A stretch of DNA of 64,000 nt, taken from positions 697,224-761,223 of the forward strand of contig JASKMD010000155.1 of assembly GCA_030144725.1 (NCBI GenBank). Reading direction: 5' to 3'. The DNA is from Haematococcus lacustris (lineage: Eukaryota > Chlorophyta > Chlorophyceae > Chlamydomonadales > Haematococcaceae). The notes below the pieces were generated by a model. The model saw nothing but the letters and a program-made list of their open reading frames with translations, was not told where the DNA came from and did not search any database. Shown here piece by piece: positions 32,469 through 43,900 of this stretch. Position numbers and translations under genes: made by a program. The first letter of the stretch is position 1. Every line of letters begins with the position of its first letter.

Positions 32469-35400
32469 TCACTTATTCCCAGGGACACCGCCAAGCCCCA
32501 TCTTCTTCGCCAACATCTTCTTGTAGGCCCGGATATCATCCTTCCAAACTGTGACCTTCCCACCTTCACAGATCCAGATCTGGTCAGCCACCTGCACCCA
32601 AGGCATCCGACAGTCGGGGCCATCAAGGAGCACCCAGGTCGTCCCCAGCGTCTCTATTGGCAACAAGGCTGGGAATCAACTACTGGTATTTGGGGAGGAG
32701 GGCCACATCTGACACCAACAGGGGTTCAAGCGGTGTCTCAGTCGGGGCAAGAGCCAGCCATGGTGGGCGAGTTGATGGTAGGTTCGACATAAGGGTCAGA
32801 CCATGAAGCTGGCACTGGCCCTTCACATCAGCCTGGGTTGCTCACCTGGTCTATGAGCCTGAAGTCGTGACTGACCAGCACCAGCCCGCCGTTGAACTTC
32901 TTGATGGCCTCCGCCAAGGAGTCAATGGCCTCAATGTCCAAGTGGTTTGTAGGCTGCATGGGCAGAGGAGCCACAAGAGCATGGTTTGGAGCACCTGATG
33001 GGCAGCTGAGAGAAGAGGGGAACATAGCCAGTGGGCACCTGGCGATGGGCGTGACACGGAGTGCTGCAGGCTGAGGCTGAGGTGAGGGTGAGGTGGGATG
33101 CCACGGCATGGAGGTGGGGGGGCCCACTGATGACAGCTGGAAGCTAGAAGCAGCTCCAACCCCAGCTGAGCCTCCTGGCTGAAGTAGGTATGGGTCAAGG
33201 TCAACATGGGCCATGCAAGCGGCAAGCTTTAGGCCCTAGCTATACATCGAGGGTGGTTGGCGCTCCATGCATACATGACAGCATGGCAGGCCCCCAACAA
33301 CTAATGCTGCTGCCAAGCTCAGTGTACTTCAAAGGCCTGCTGCTGCGTCCGAGCCAAAGCCTGCTCAGCTGTTATCTCTTGGCTCTGCTTCACGCCAGCT
33401 GCACTGAACATGGCAAGCTCTGGTGAAACCTGTCTGTGCGCCCTGCGTTGCTGCAGGTTCCCCCCACCTCCTCCCACTGCACCCCCCACTCCCCCATCCC
33501 CACCCTCACCCTGAACCACACACCCATTCTGACCCGCCCGCCTGCTCACCTCGTCCAGCAGCAGCATGTTGGGCGTGCGCAGGCAGATCATGGCAAACAC
33601 GACGCGACTCTTTTGCCCATCGCTCAGGTGCGCGATCTTGCTGGTCTGAAGCTTGCCGCTGATGCCATAGCGGCCAATGAAGCCCCGCCACTCGTCATCG
33701 TCCTTCTTAAACCCAGTGGCCGGGTCGTTGGGGTAGTTGGACTGCAGCATCAGGGGCAGGAGGCAGGAGGGTGGGTGGGTCGTCTGAGCCACTACCAGAG
33801 GCCCTGGTTGTCCTGCTGCCCTAGCCTGCCCCCTTGAGCATAAGTTCCACACACCAGAGCCATGGCTGCTGAATGTGGCCAAGGTTCACTGCCCCTTCCT
33901 TTTCACGCCACCCCTTCCTTCCTAGCCGCAGGACCCTATCCTTTCGCAGCTGCCCACAGCCCCCTCTCAGCAGCTACGGCCTCCAGCTGCGGTCTCTTGG
34001 CAGCTCATCAGCTTGGCAGCCACAGCCCCCTCGCTGCAGCTACCCATGGCCCCCTCTCCTTTGCAGTTTCCCACTTGCTGGCCGTCTCTATACCCCACCC
34101 CCTCCGCCACAAGGACAGAGCAAGCAATACCAGAGACGTCAGTGATCCAGTGAGGCAGTGAAGCATGTAAGGTGGTTACAAGCGGTTACCTTGAAGAACT
34201 CTAGCACTGTCTTCTCAGGTTCCAGCTGGTCCACGCTGTGCTGGTGGTAGCGGCCAATGACCAGGTGCGCATGGCGGCTGACAGTGCCGGCTGTAGGGGT
34301 GAGGTCCCCCAACATCAGCTTCAGCAGCGTAGACTTGCCTGGGCAATGCAGGGCCAGGGCAGCAGGCGGCACAGGAAGGCTGACAGAAGCAACAGCAGCC
34401 ATAGACAAAGGTGAGTGGCATGGTTTGGCTGGTGAGTGAAGGAGAGAGGTAAAAGGGAGATGGCCTGGGTCTGTGTCACTCAGCAAGGGGTAGGGGACCC
34501 TGCACCCACCGGCTCCATTGGGTCCCACCAGGGCGATGCGGCTGTCACAGTCCACCCCAAGGTTCAGGTTCTGCTCCAGCAGCAGCAGGGCCAGCAGCAG
34601 CAGTGAGTGGCAGGGCAGCAACACCAGTAATTACAGCATCAGAGCAGGTCAAGGCAGTGGCAGCAATGGAGGGGAGCCTGGCAGAAGTGGCACCCCGGAC
34701 TGCTGCAGACCTTTAGTGCGCCACATGCCCCACAACTATTCGAGGCATGATCCTGGCCTGTCCATGCCCCTCCTCAGAAGACACAGTACGCAGCCAGACA
34801 CGGCCCTCTTATCAGTCTTTGGCAGTTTGCTGCAACAAACGTGCACCTGTCATGCAGCTGGAGTCATTCAGTGTCACTCTCATTTCCACCCAAATCTTGT
34901 GAAACCACACCCTGTCATCTTGTGAGACCACAGCTTCAGCTGCCTCCTCACTCCCTCCTCCTCCGCCCTGCCCTACCTTGTACAGCAGGTTCGTGGTGTC
35001 TCCTGAGTATGAGAAGTCCACATTCTCAAAGGGCAGCACCGGCGGTGGGACTTTCTCACAGCTTGGGAATTGGAAGGCAAACGTGCGTTCTCTCTGCATG
35101 GCAGGTCACACTCTCTTACACCCATAGCATGGCAGTCACACTCCCTCACACCCATATCAGGTATGCCTCTTGTCCCTAGGGCCTCCTGAATAAGCCATCT
35201 TTGCCATGTGGTCGCAGCAAAGTCACATCCCTGCCACGAGTCCACCCTGCCTAGATCAGTCAAGACTCTCCCACCCTGCCCTGCCCTGTACTGCTCCTCC
35301 CTGTACTGCGCAGCCTGGGTTGCTCCTCCCTGCCCTGCCCTGCACTGCTCCTCCCTGCCCTGCACTGCACTGCTCAGCCTGGGCTGCCCCGCCCTGCCCT

Positions 35401-36784
35401 GCCTGGAGCGCTCCGCTGCCAGCTCCCACCTTGACAGGCTGGGTCAGGCCATCTGCCTCCATCTTATCCTGCAGCCAGGCCACAGTGGTTGACACTGGTT
35501 CATGAAGCAGCATGGCAGGTCAGGGACCCGCAGGGTCAGGATCAGCTCATGGTGGGAGGCTTGAGCGATGCGGAGCTCGCTTACTGCCCCATTGCTTCCT
35601 TCCTTCCTTACACCACCACCGTCTCATACCCCAGGTCACCCCCTTCTTGACTCTCTCCCTCACTCACCAGGATCTTCTGCTTGCTTTTTGCTTGTTTCAC
35701 CAAGTTGGCGTATGTACCACAACTGGCAATGAAGGCTTTGATGTGCTTGATGTCCTCCTGCTCCTTCTCGTACTTCTTCTGCTGGATCACCTCCTCCTCC
35801 TGCACCGTCTTCACAAAGGTGTCGTAGTTACCAGTGTAGTAGTGTAGCTTGCCTTGTGTGATCCAGATTGTGTGAGTAGTCACACCGTTCAAAAAGTCCT
35901 GCAGCCAGCCAACCACACTGCATACACTCAGCTGGCTGGCATGAGTGCCAGTTCAAGGGCTTGACCATCAAAAGAGGGAAACCCACCACAACACAGCAAA
36001 AGCACGAGTTGTAACCCTACTCCTAACCCTGACTTTAATTTTAACCTTAAGCCCAACCCGTATTGTGACCCTAACCCTGACCTAACCAGGATCCTAACCT
36101 TCACCTTAACCTGAACTCTACCCTTGACCCTAACCCAGCCCTGCCCCTGCCTCCCCCATCCTCCATCCCCCATCCCCATCCCCATCACCTGGGAGTGGCT
36201 GACCACCACCAAACACTTGTTGTACGTCTTCAGATACTCCTCCAACCACACACAAGCCTCCAGGTCAAGATGGTTGGTGGGCTCGTCCAGGAGCAGCAGG
36301 CTGGGTGCAGCGAACAAGGCCTGGCACATGGACAGAGCAATAGGGTTCTGGGCTGCTGCAGGTGCACAATGGTGTGACACCGACAGTGTGACATAAGTAG
36401 TGCTGCCTGTCGACTGAGCTTGTGGGAAGTCAGCATGGCTAGCTGATGATTGGCATGCTCTGGTGGAACATAGCCAGCATCTTTGAACACTGTTGGTCTT
36501 TGCAGCCACAGCATGGCGATGAGGTAAGGCGGTTGTGAGAGACAGTTGTGCAGCATTGCGTTGGTTTGCACTGCAGAGGCCTACAAGCTCATAGCCTGTC
36601 AGCAATAAGCAACTTGTGGCAGGGTGTCCTGGCATAGTCAAAGATGTGCTGATTGACAGGCTGGCTGCTGGCAACTTGGGATGGCTGGTGCAGCTGCTGC
36701 TAGTTCTTGGCAACCCAGCTGTTGTGTTGCTGTTTGATCACTGTTTCAACATTGGGGCTGTGGAGCCATGCTGGCCTAAAGAAC

Positions 36785-36818
<34 letters not shown>

Positions 36819-38670
36819 AAAGGTCAGCCTACTGCTGCTGCTGCAAAGGTCAGCCTACTGCTGCTGTGGTTGGCACCAGCCTGCTGCCTGCAGCTGAGAT
36901 GGTGAGGTTGGGCTGTCGAGGCAGAGGAGGAGCACTAATATTTTGCGACATGGAGCTCACTGTGGGCCAGCTGATGAGGGCGTGTGGGTGGGCTGAGGAG
37001 CTTCTAATGAAACAGCACACTGTTAAATGCAATATGAAGGTGCTGATGTGAGAAGGCAGCACCCTACCCGAGCCAGGGCCACTCGCATGCGCCACCCTCC
37101 ACTCATGTCCTTTGTCATCTTCCTGCAGTACAGCACAAGGCACAGCTCAGCCTGATTAAGACTGTGGTCCAAGTGCAGTGGTGTTGACTGGCCCTGGCCC
37201 TGGCCCGGCCCAGACAGGCCCGGCCCTGCCCCCATCCCTCCAAGCCTTCCCCCCACCACCTCCCAGCCTTACCCACTCACTCCATCATGGGCTTGGTGAA
37301 CCCCAGTCCATGCAGCAGCCCTGCCGCACGGCTCTCAAAGGTGGTGGGGTCCAACTCCTCCAGTCGCTCATACAGCGCCTCCAGCCTCTCATCCTCAGGG
37401 CCCACCTGCAGCCACCCCCCACCACTGGCCGCCTCTCTTTCTCCACTGGCACACCCCTCCACTGACTGGCCCCTCCACTGTCAAACCCCTGGCCCTTGCC
37501 AGCCCCTGCCCATCCCCATCCCTGGGCCCACCGTCTCCATGATGTGCTCTTCCAGCTTTTGCAGACGCTCCATCTCCTGCCGCACGTGGTCAATCACCGC
37601 CTCCAGGGCAGTCCTGTCACTGGGCTCTGCCTCAGTACGCAGATGGTACAAGTCCATGTGGTCAGGGATGGGTACCTAGCCATGCACAGCCAGACCAGGT
37701 GCTGCCAGATCACATGCAATCGGGTCTGGTGATGTAGCCAGGTCAGGGCAGAGCTGACAGGTCAAGTCTTGCTGCTAAACCCAGGCACAGCCAGGGTGGT
37801 CACGCAAGCACTAGGCAAACTATTCAGAACCATGACAGTACTCGACAATCCTGGACAGCTGCCAGTGGCTGCCTGTGCTATGCAGACTGTGATGAAGACG
37901 TGATGCTTGCTCCTTATGACCCTTGCCACATCCTTCCGGCTTGCTGGTACCTGTGTCGCTGGACTGCCTTACCCTCATGCCTCCAACCCCCACCTCTCTG
38001 TTGGCCAAGCACTGCAGGAAGTTGGTTTTGCCGCAGCCATTCTGGCCGATGAGGCCATAGCGTCGGCCAATGGTTAGCTCAATGGAGCAGTCACTGATCA
38101 GCTCGCCTCCTTTCAGAGACATGCTGAAGCCGCTGATCTTGATGTCCCTGCAACACCATGGGTGAGCCCAGGCTGTCACCAGGTGGGGCTGATACAAATG
38201 CTCATGTGCAGAAAAATGCAGGATGGCCTGATTACATTGCGCCATGACTGCTGCAAAGTGGAAGGGCAGCATGCACTTTTGGCCTAACACTTTTGGCATG
38301 CGGTCCACTGGGCTTGGGCGTTAGGTCTCGCCTGGAAGTAGGACGGGATGTCAAGACGCCAGTGACGGTGCGGCCGCCATCGTCGGGCTTGGGTTTGTTC
38401 TCCTGTATACTCAATTGCTCAAGCCCGTTCACGCTCTCGTCTCGCGCCAACGACGCCGATGACTGCGCGGGAGCATGGGCACCGCTTTCGATACTGTGTA
38501 CGCCCTCGTCGCCAGTGTTTGGCTGAAATGCCGCTCACCCCGGCCTTAGATCCAAGTTTTGACGCTTTGGCCTTGGCCTTGGCCTCTTTGATCTTCTTGT
38601 CACGGTCGGACCCCTGCAGCCACCAAAACCTCGAGTCTGAATTGCCCTTCAAAAGCCCTGTAGCAGCCAC
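32469..38670 (-). CDS. ABC-F family ATPase (GCN20-type), complete
   Basis: ABC-F proteins have two ATP-binding cassettes and no membrane domain; they act on ribosomes and translation. About 15 exons run right to left. A lysine-rich N-terminus ([15 protein letters not shown]) near 38600 is followed by [18 protein letters not shown]. Cassette 1: Walker A GQNGCGKT (about 38030), [12 protein letters not shown] (about 37660), signature [14 protein letters not shown] (about 37095), Walker B/D-loop [15 protein letters not shown] and switch VVVSHS (36340-36200). The linker is [20 protein letters not shown] (about 35830). Cassette 2: Walker A VGPNGAG|KST split by an intron (34510/34345), signature [13 protein letters not shown] (about 33620), [12 protein letters not shown] split by an intron, and switch LVSHDFRLI (about 32870). 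It ends [10 protein letters not shown] at 32469. All ATPase motifs are intact. The start methionine is the least certain point. Confidence 0.93.
36008..36150. repeat. Degenerate telomere-like CCTAAC array
   Basis: Diverged CCTAACC, CCCTGAC, CCTTAACC and CCTAACCCTG units in an intron of the ABCF gene. Perhaps an old interstitial telomere-like tract or a decayed hexamer microsatellite like that at 29.4 kb. Confidence 0.6.
36788..36818. repeat. (CTG)n microsatellite
   Basis: About ten CTG units followed by two copies of an AAAGGTCAGCCTACTGCTGC-type unit, in an ABCF intron. Confidence 0.85.
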
Positions 38671-38927
38671 TGGCGGCTACAAACAGGTCTAGGCTCGAGT
38701 GCACGCACCATATTGGCTTAGCGGGACAACAGGCGGAGAGACTCCGCCTAGGGGCGAAGTGGTAGCTGCCTTCGGTCCTATATGCCTGTCCTCTATGCGA
38801 TGTAAATGGGTTGATGACCTAATGAGTGCGACTGTGTGCTGAATTGCGAGCAGGTGCTTCACACATGACTTGACTTCATGCATCTCCCACACCCATGTGC
38901 ATATTCTATGACCGGAACGTGTATAGC
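38671..38927. other. Upstream region of the ABCF gene
   Basis: Presumed promoter of the minus-strand ABCF gene. No motif stood out. Confidence 0.35.
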
Positions 38928-39011
38928 CCCACTGAGCTGTGCAGCTAAGAAGGCCACCCAGCCATGCCAAAGCCGGGCAAGCCAGACCAGGAGTGGGTGG
39001 ACCTCAACCAA
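38928..39011 (+). pseudogene. TnpB/Fanzor-like C-terminal relic
   Basis: Plus-strand PTELCS, an in-frame TAA, then PAMPKPGKPDQEWVDL. The QEWV peptide and the following CCTCACAAANGGGATGTGTG correspond to the tail and 3' flank at 20.76-20.88 kb. Frame broken, so a relic. Confidence 0.42.
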
Positions 39012-39215
39012 ACAGATACCAATAAATACCTCACAAATGGGATGTGTGTGGGTTGGAGCTATTCAAACGTAAAAATACGTATCGGTATCGATACACGTAT
39101 CTTGTATTACCCATCACTGGCCGCGTCTAACCTAAACTTGACACTAGCCTATGGGGCAGAGCTAGCTTCAGCGTAACCTTGGGAACCTGTTCGCTACACT
39201 GCAACTCACAGAATG
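39012..39215. other. Spacer with a near-palindrome
   Basis: ACGTATCGGTATCGATACACGT is close to palindromic (39076-39097). No gene seen. Confidence 0.4.
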
Positions 39216-39218
39216 TCA

Positions 39219-40665
39219 AGTCTCCATCGTTACAACACCGCCACCTTCTGAAACCACCGCCGCCATGCCTCCATCACGGTCAACTGAGTCTAAGTCAGTC
39301 ATAGGAGCAGCAACGGGGTCGTGTGACCCTTGTCCGCCCACAATGTCGTGGAGATCTTGCTGTTGCTCAGTGTCCTTACTGCCACACGAGGTGGCTGCCA
39401 GTGATGGGGGAGCGGGAGGTGGCTGCACCCTATCCAGGGCCACTGCTGCCTCCCGATTGCCTGGCTCCAGCCGCAACACCGCCTGCAGGTCTGTGACAGC
39501 AGCTGCCAGTTGCCCAAGGGCCTCAGACGCAGTGGCACGCCGCAGTAGCGCCTTCACGTTCCCTGGCTGCTCGGCCAGCACCTGTGTAAGCACAGGGGCA
39601 GGGCAAGGGCAGGAGCTTGCTGACAAAGCTTGCTTGGTCAAGTCTGGGTTGTGGCAGACAAGGAGCTTCGTAGGCTGCGAATGAAACCAGCGTGGGCCAC
39701 AGGCTGCACTGCTCTGTAATCAAGATGCAGCTGGTAGTGTCATTATCGTTGTTGTTGATTTGTGCCTAGTATGGCTGCTGGATGTTGAACATCACATGTG
39801 GTGCAAGCTCTGCTCAGCGATCAGTGCAATATACCCACAGTAAGAGATGTATTGCAACCTTGGTCCTTGCACAGTGTTGCTGCATCAGCATTGCTATGAC
39901 ATCCCTCTGGCATGGGGTTGTCTCTTTTCCAAATAAGCTAGGTCAGGTGCGCTCTTTGATCCTATGGTTAACAAAACCAAAGGTATGATTGCTGTGGTGC
40001 CCCTGCCCCACAAACAGCCGCATGCCCGCACACCTGGTCGCATGCAGCGGCTGTGTCTGCATGGCGCCCCAGCTTCAGCAACGCCAAGGCGCGGTTGTTG
40101 GCAGCTGCCAAGAGAGATGGGTCCAAGGCCAAGGCCCTGGCATAGGCAGCCTCTGCTGTCGCCCAGTCCCCGCGTTTGACAGCTGCATTTCCATCCTCCT
40201 TCGCCGCCTCAGCCGGGCTGAGCTGGGCCTGCACAACCCGCACCATCACCACCATCCAAACCGACGCAAATGCGTGTGTGGTGGGTTGGCGGAAGTTAAA
40301 GCCAAGGTGATAATGTGAAGCATTGGCTACAACCCTATTTGCCATAATGCACAGAAACAACCCGTTGCTCGTGGGTATCTGACAAACTTGGTTACCTTCG
40401 GAGGGTTAGCGGTGGCGGCAGCCGGGCGACCATCACCATTGACCGCGTTCGTTCCCTTCTCAAGTTTTCGAGCTTCTAGTTGTGCAAGTAGCTCTTGCGT
40501 GCTATTAGCACCGCCACCTCCCGCCTCGCGCCGTTTCGCTTGCGCCCGCGCTTGCTTTACCCAGTCCGCGCTGCTGGACATCTCACTCATCTCGAAGTCC
40601 ATCCGGCGGAAAGTGTCGTCATTGTCGAAGACGCGCGCGACGAATGCGTCCCCTCGCACCTGCAT
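39219..40665 (-). CDS. TPR-domain cochaperone-like protein
   Basis: Tetratricopeptide repeats usually bind partner proteins, often Hsp90/Hsp70 tails. Exon 1 begins MQVRGDAFVARVFDNDDTF at 40665 and runs to about 40390, with SSADWVKQARAQAKRR. Exon 2 (about 40229-40024) holds the canonical TPR pair AAKEDGNAAVKRGDWATAEA, AYARALALDPSLLAAANNRA and LALLKLGRHADTAAACDQV. Exon 3 (about 39583-39219) continues with NVKALLRRATASEALGQLAA and LEPGNREAAVALDRV, then an acidic disordered tail ending VTMET. The arrangement resembles RPAP3/SPAG1-type dynein-assembly or R2TP cochaperones, but that is inference. Confidence 0.72.
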
Positions 40666-40983
40666 TATACAGAGCAGGCCGATTCGTGTGCTGTGCTGCG
40701 CAACTGGTGGTGATGAAAGGTTGGACCGGTCACGAGCAGCGCATGTGCCTATCACATGTTCGGACCAATAACCGCTGTGACTCGACAGAGTCTGCGCTTT
40801 CCAGGGCAGCTGGCAGAACAGGTGATGGAGGAATTATGAAGGAGCGGTGGAAGTATGGTGGAGGAATGGTAGAGGAATGGTGAGACGATGAGTGAGTCAG
40901 GGTGTTGGCAGGTGGCGAGCTGTGTCTCTCCAGGGGTTAGGCGTGGACTGCTGGTGTGGACTGGACTGGCGTGGACTGCTGGT

Positions 40984-41833
40984 GCCCTGCCCTGCCTTGC
41001 CTTGCCTTGCCCTGCCCTGCCCTGCCCTGCCCTGCCCCGCCCCGCCCCGCCCCGCCCCGCCCCGCCCCGCCCCGCCCCGCCCCGCCCCGCCCCGCCCCGC
41101 CCCGCCCCGCCCCGCCCCGCCCCGCCCCGCCCCGCCCCGCCCCGCCCCGCCCCGCCCCGCCCCGCCCCGCCCCGCCCCGCCCCGCCCCGCCCCGCCCCGC
41201 CCCGCCCCGCCCCGCCCCGCCCCGCCCCGCCCCGCCCCGCCCCGCCCCGCCCCGCCCCGCCCCGCCCCGCCCCGCCCCGCCCCGCCCCGCCCCGCCCCGC
41301 CCCGCCCCGCCCCGCCCCGCCCCGCCCCGCCCCGCCCCGCCCCGCCCCGCCCCGCCCCGCCCCGCCCCGCCCCGCCCCGCCCCGCCCCGCCCCGCCCCGC
41401 CCCGCCCCGCCCCGCCCCGCCCCGCCCCGCCCCGCCCCGCCCCGCCCCGCCCCGCCCCGCCCCGCCCCGCCCCGCCCCGCCCCGCCCCGCCCCGCCCCGC
41501 CCCGCCCCGCCCCGCCCCGCCCCGCCCCGCCCCGCCCCGCCCCGCCCCGCCCCGCCCCGCCCCGCCCCGCCCCGCCCCGCCCCGCCCCGCCCCGCCCCGC
41601 CCCGCCCCGCCCCGCCCCGCCCCGCCCCGCCCCGCCCCGCCCCGCCCCGCCCCGCCCCGCCCCGCCCCGCCCCGCCCCGCCCCGCCCCGCCCCGCCCCGC
41701 CCCGCCCCGCCCCGCCCCGCCCCGCCCCGCCCCGCCCCGCCCCGCCCCGCCCCGCCCCGCCCCGCCCCGCCCCGCCCCGCCCCGCCCCGCCCCGCCCCGC
41801 CCCGCCCCGCCCCGCCCCGCCCCGCCCTGCCCT
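40984..41833. repeat. (CCCCG)n array, about 158 units, with CCCTG ends
   Basis: 41036-41826 is pure CCCCG. The left flank grades through CCTTG and CCCTG units and the right end returns to CCCTG. The 300- to 450-codon PAPPR or GGAGR ORFs across it are artefacts. Longest uninterrupted array in the window. Confidence 0.97.
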
Positions 41834-41889
41834 GCATGTGTACACCCACTGGCTGGGGTGGCCCTGCTGCAAGCCATCGCACCTGAATC

Positions 41890-42798
41890 AATTTCCCGCA
41901 CACTTCCGCAATCTGGCTGGCTCTCTGGTTTATTGGCAGGTCCTTCAGCTGAGCCTGGTCATCGCAGTACATGTTGACGCCCACAAACCCAACATCGCTG
42001 TGGTTTGCCAGCAGATATATGTTCTCTACCTGCGAGGGCCATGGAAACGGGCTGTTGGGTGAGCCACGACAAATGTATATGGCAGAAAGGGTCCAGGAGG
42101 TCAAGAGCAGTAGGCACAACTAGCCTCCCTTCAGCCTGCTCATGGCCAGTGTGCATGGCATGCTCCTATCTCTGCCTTCCATGCGTCATGGCAGAGACAT
42201 GGCAACCCATGGTATCAATGTCTAAGAGCACAGGGTCTGAGCCTCGGCATGGTGTATGCACTGCAGGCACAGCTCTGACATGAGGTGATTGTGGTATGGC
42301 AGCTGCAGGTGGCCCCCAGAGGCAAGGCACGCCACAGGGTTAGCGCGACAACCCACCATCTGCATGTTTGTAGCGACGTCAAGCAGGCCCTCACTGATGT
42401 CTGTGGCTTTGTCACCCATTTGCTTCAGCAGCGCCTAGAAGGGCAGCGTATCAGGCACACAGGCTGGGAGCATTGTGCTGCATAGCTTGCAGTTAGTCAT
42501 TGTTGACGCACTTTGCAGAGCAGCCACACCCGGCTGGGGACTCATGAATTTGCCTGTATGGGGTGACCCAGGAACTGACCTCCTTCTGGGCTCGCTTCTG
42601 CACTTCAGTCCGGGTTCCGCCTGCTCGTGTGAAATGGTCCTTAAGAACCTCCAAGAAGTCCTCCACCTCCTTTTCCTCGCTCTCTACTGTCATTTGACGC
42701 TCCTCGATATTTTCGGAAAGTTCGGCGGGTATGTACACGTACTTGAACCGCCGCACGGGCGCCGCCTGCTGCACCATGTTGGATGCGAATGAGTCCAA
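41890..42798 (-). CDS. Unrecognised conserved-looking gene, 3' end uncertain
   Basis: Not recognised. Exon 1 starts MDSFASNMVQQAAPVRRFKY at 42798 and continues YVYIPAELSENIEERQMTVE, an acidic segment EEKEVEDFLEVLKDHF and GGTRTEVQKRAQKE. Exon 2 (about 42435-42355) gives LLKQMGDKATDISEGLLDVA and TNMQM. Exon 3 (about 42030-41888) gives VENIYLLANHSDVGFVGVNM, YCDDQAQLKDLPINQRASQI and AEVCGKLIQ. The ordered, repeat-free composition and clean phases argue for a real soluble alpha-helical protein. Downstream the (CCCCG)n array begins, and I cannot place a terminal exon in the 200 bp between it and the TPR gene. Confidence 0.6.
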
Positions 42799-43900
42799 GG
42801 GGTGGCACGAGGAGAAGGTGCGCCGATGGCGTCCCGGTGCTCCATGCCCACAGATTCATGCGAGGCACATGGATGCAACTCAGGGTGCGTTGCCGGGGGG
42901 ATTGTGAACCGTTGCCACCTGCCAGCCGCAGCTTCATGACAGTCCCACCATGCTTGGTTATAACTAGCGACCTACTCCCGTCAAGGTTGGGATAACTAGC
43001 GACCTGCTCCCATCAATAGGGTGCCAAGAAGTGCGCCTTGTGTCCTTGCTTTGCATGCTGTTCATCCGCGGCCTTTTTGTTGCATTGAGAGTCAAAGATG
43101 AGATGGAGCACATCATCAACATCTCTGTCGTTCACGTCACCTAGGATTGCGTTTTAACATCACCAATCCTCATCGAAATCTTACATGATACTTCAGCTTT
43201 GCATGTGGAGCGAGGCCAAGCAGCCTGAATGATGATGACAGATCAGTAGGTATGACTCAACACCAAATAAGGCGCCTAACTATAGCACAAACACCTGGCA
43301 TTCACACCAATGCGTGACACTAGCCAGGGCTACATTTGAATGTTGCCACGAAGGAGCAGCAAGCACATGATCAAGAAGGAATGAAGACTAGATGACTGAT
43401 ACTGTACAGAGCGACGGACGGACATCCGATATGGAACCTAGGCATGCCGGCTGGGTCATTGACCTGTATGGTGCACGCTAGCAAGCTCAAGAATGAGTAG
43501 GTAGGCCATCAGGCCTGCTACACTGCAACTTGGCTGCATGGCACACAGGGACCCACACGCACCCCGTCGGCAAGAAAGAGTAAGTCATGCACTGTGGCAG
43601 GGTGGCCGATGAGTAGAGCCAGGTTTGTACCTGCACCTTGCCACACAGGTCACAAGATGACAGAGCAAGCAAGAAATGACAGGAGTAACCAGCGTGACCC
43701 AGAGCAGATCCCCAGAGCTACTTGGTGAGCCCCCTGCTTAGGACTTGTCGAGACTGACTGACACCCACTTGGCCAATGGCATGGCTAGGGGCAAGCAAGC
43801 ACGGCTTCCACAAATGCTAGGCGCTGCTGGGCCCACTTGAGCCAGCATCAGCATCAACTCTGCACATCTCAAGGCCTCAGGGGCAGGAAGTCACAGGTGG
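42799..43900. other. Intergenic stretch
   Basis: Contains a GGTTATAACTAGCGACC-type direct repeat near 42957-43012 (AACTAGCGACCTRCTCCC twice). No gene recognised. Confidence 0.45.

Noticed and set aside
36001..36150. CRISPR-like spaced repeats
   Set aside because: Units are irregular hexamers without constant repeats and unique spacers; eukaryotic context.
40752..42119. 455-codon minus ORF
   Set aside because: Mostly GGAGR from the CCCCG array; only its first part (LLANHSDVGFVG) belongs to a real exon.
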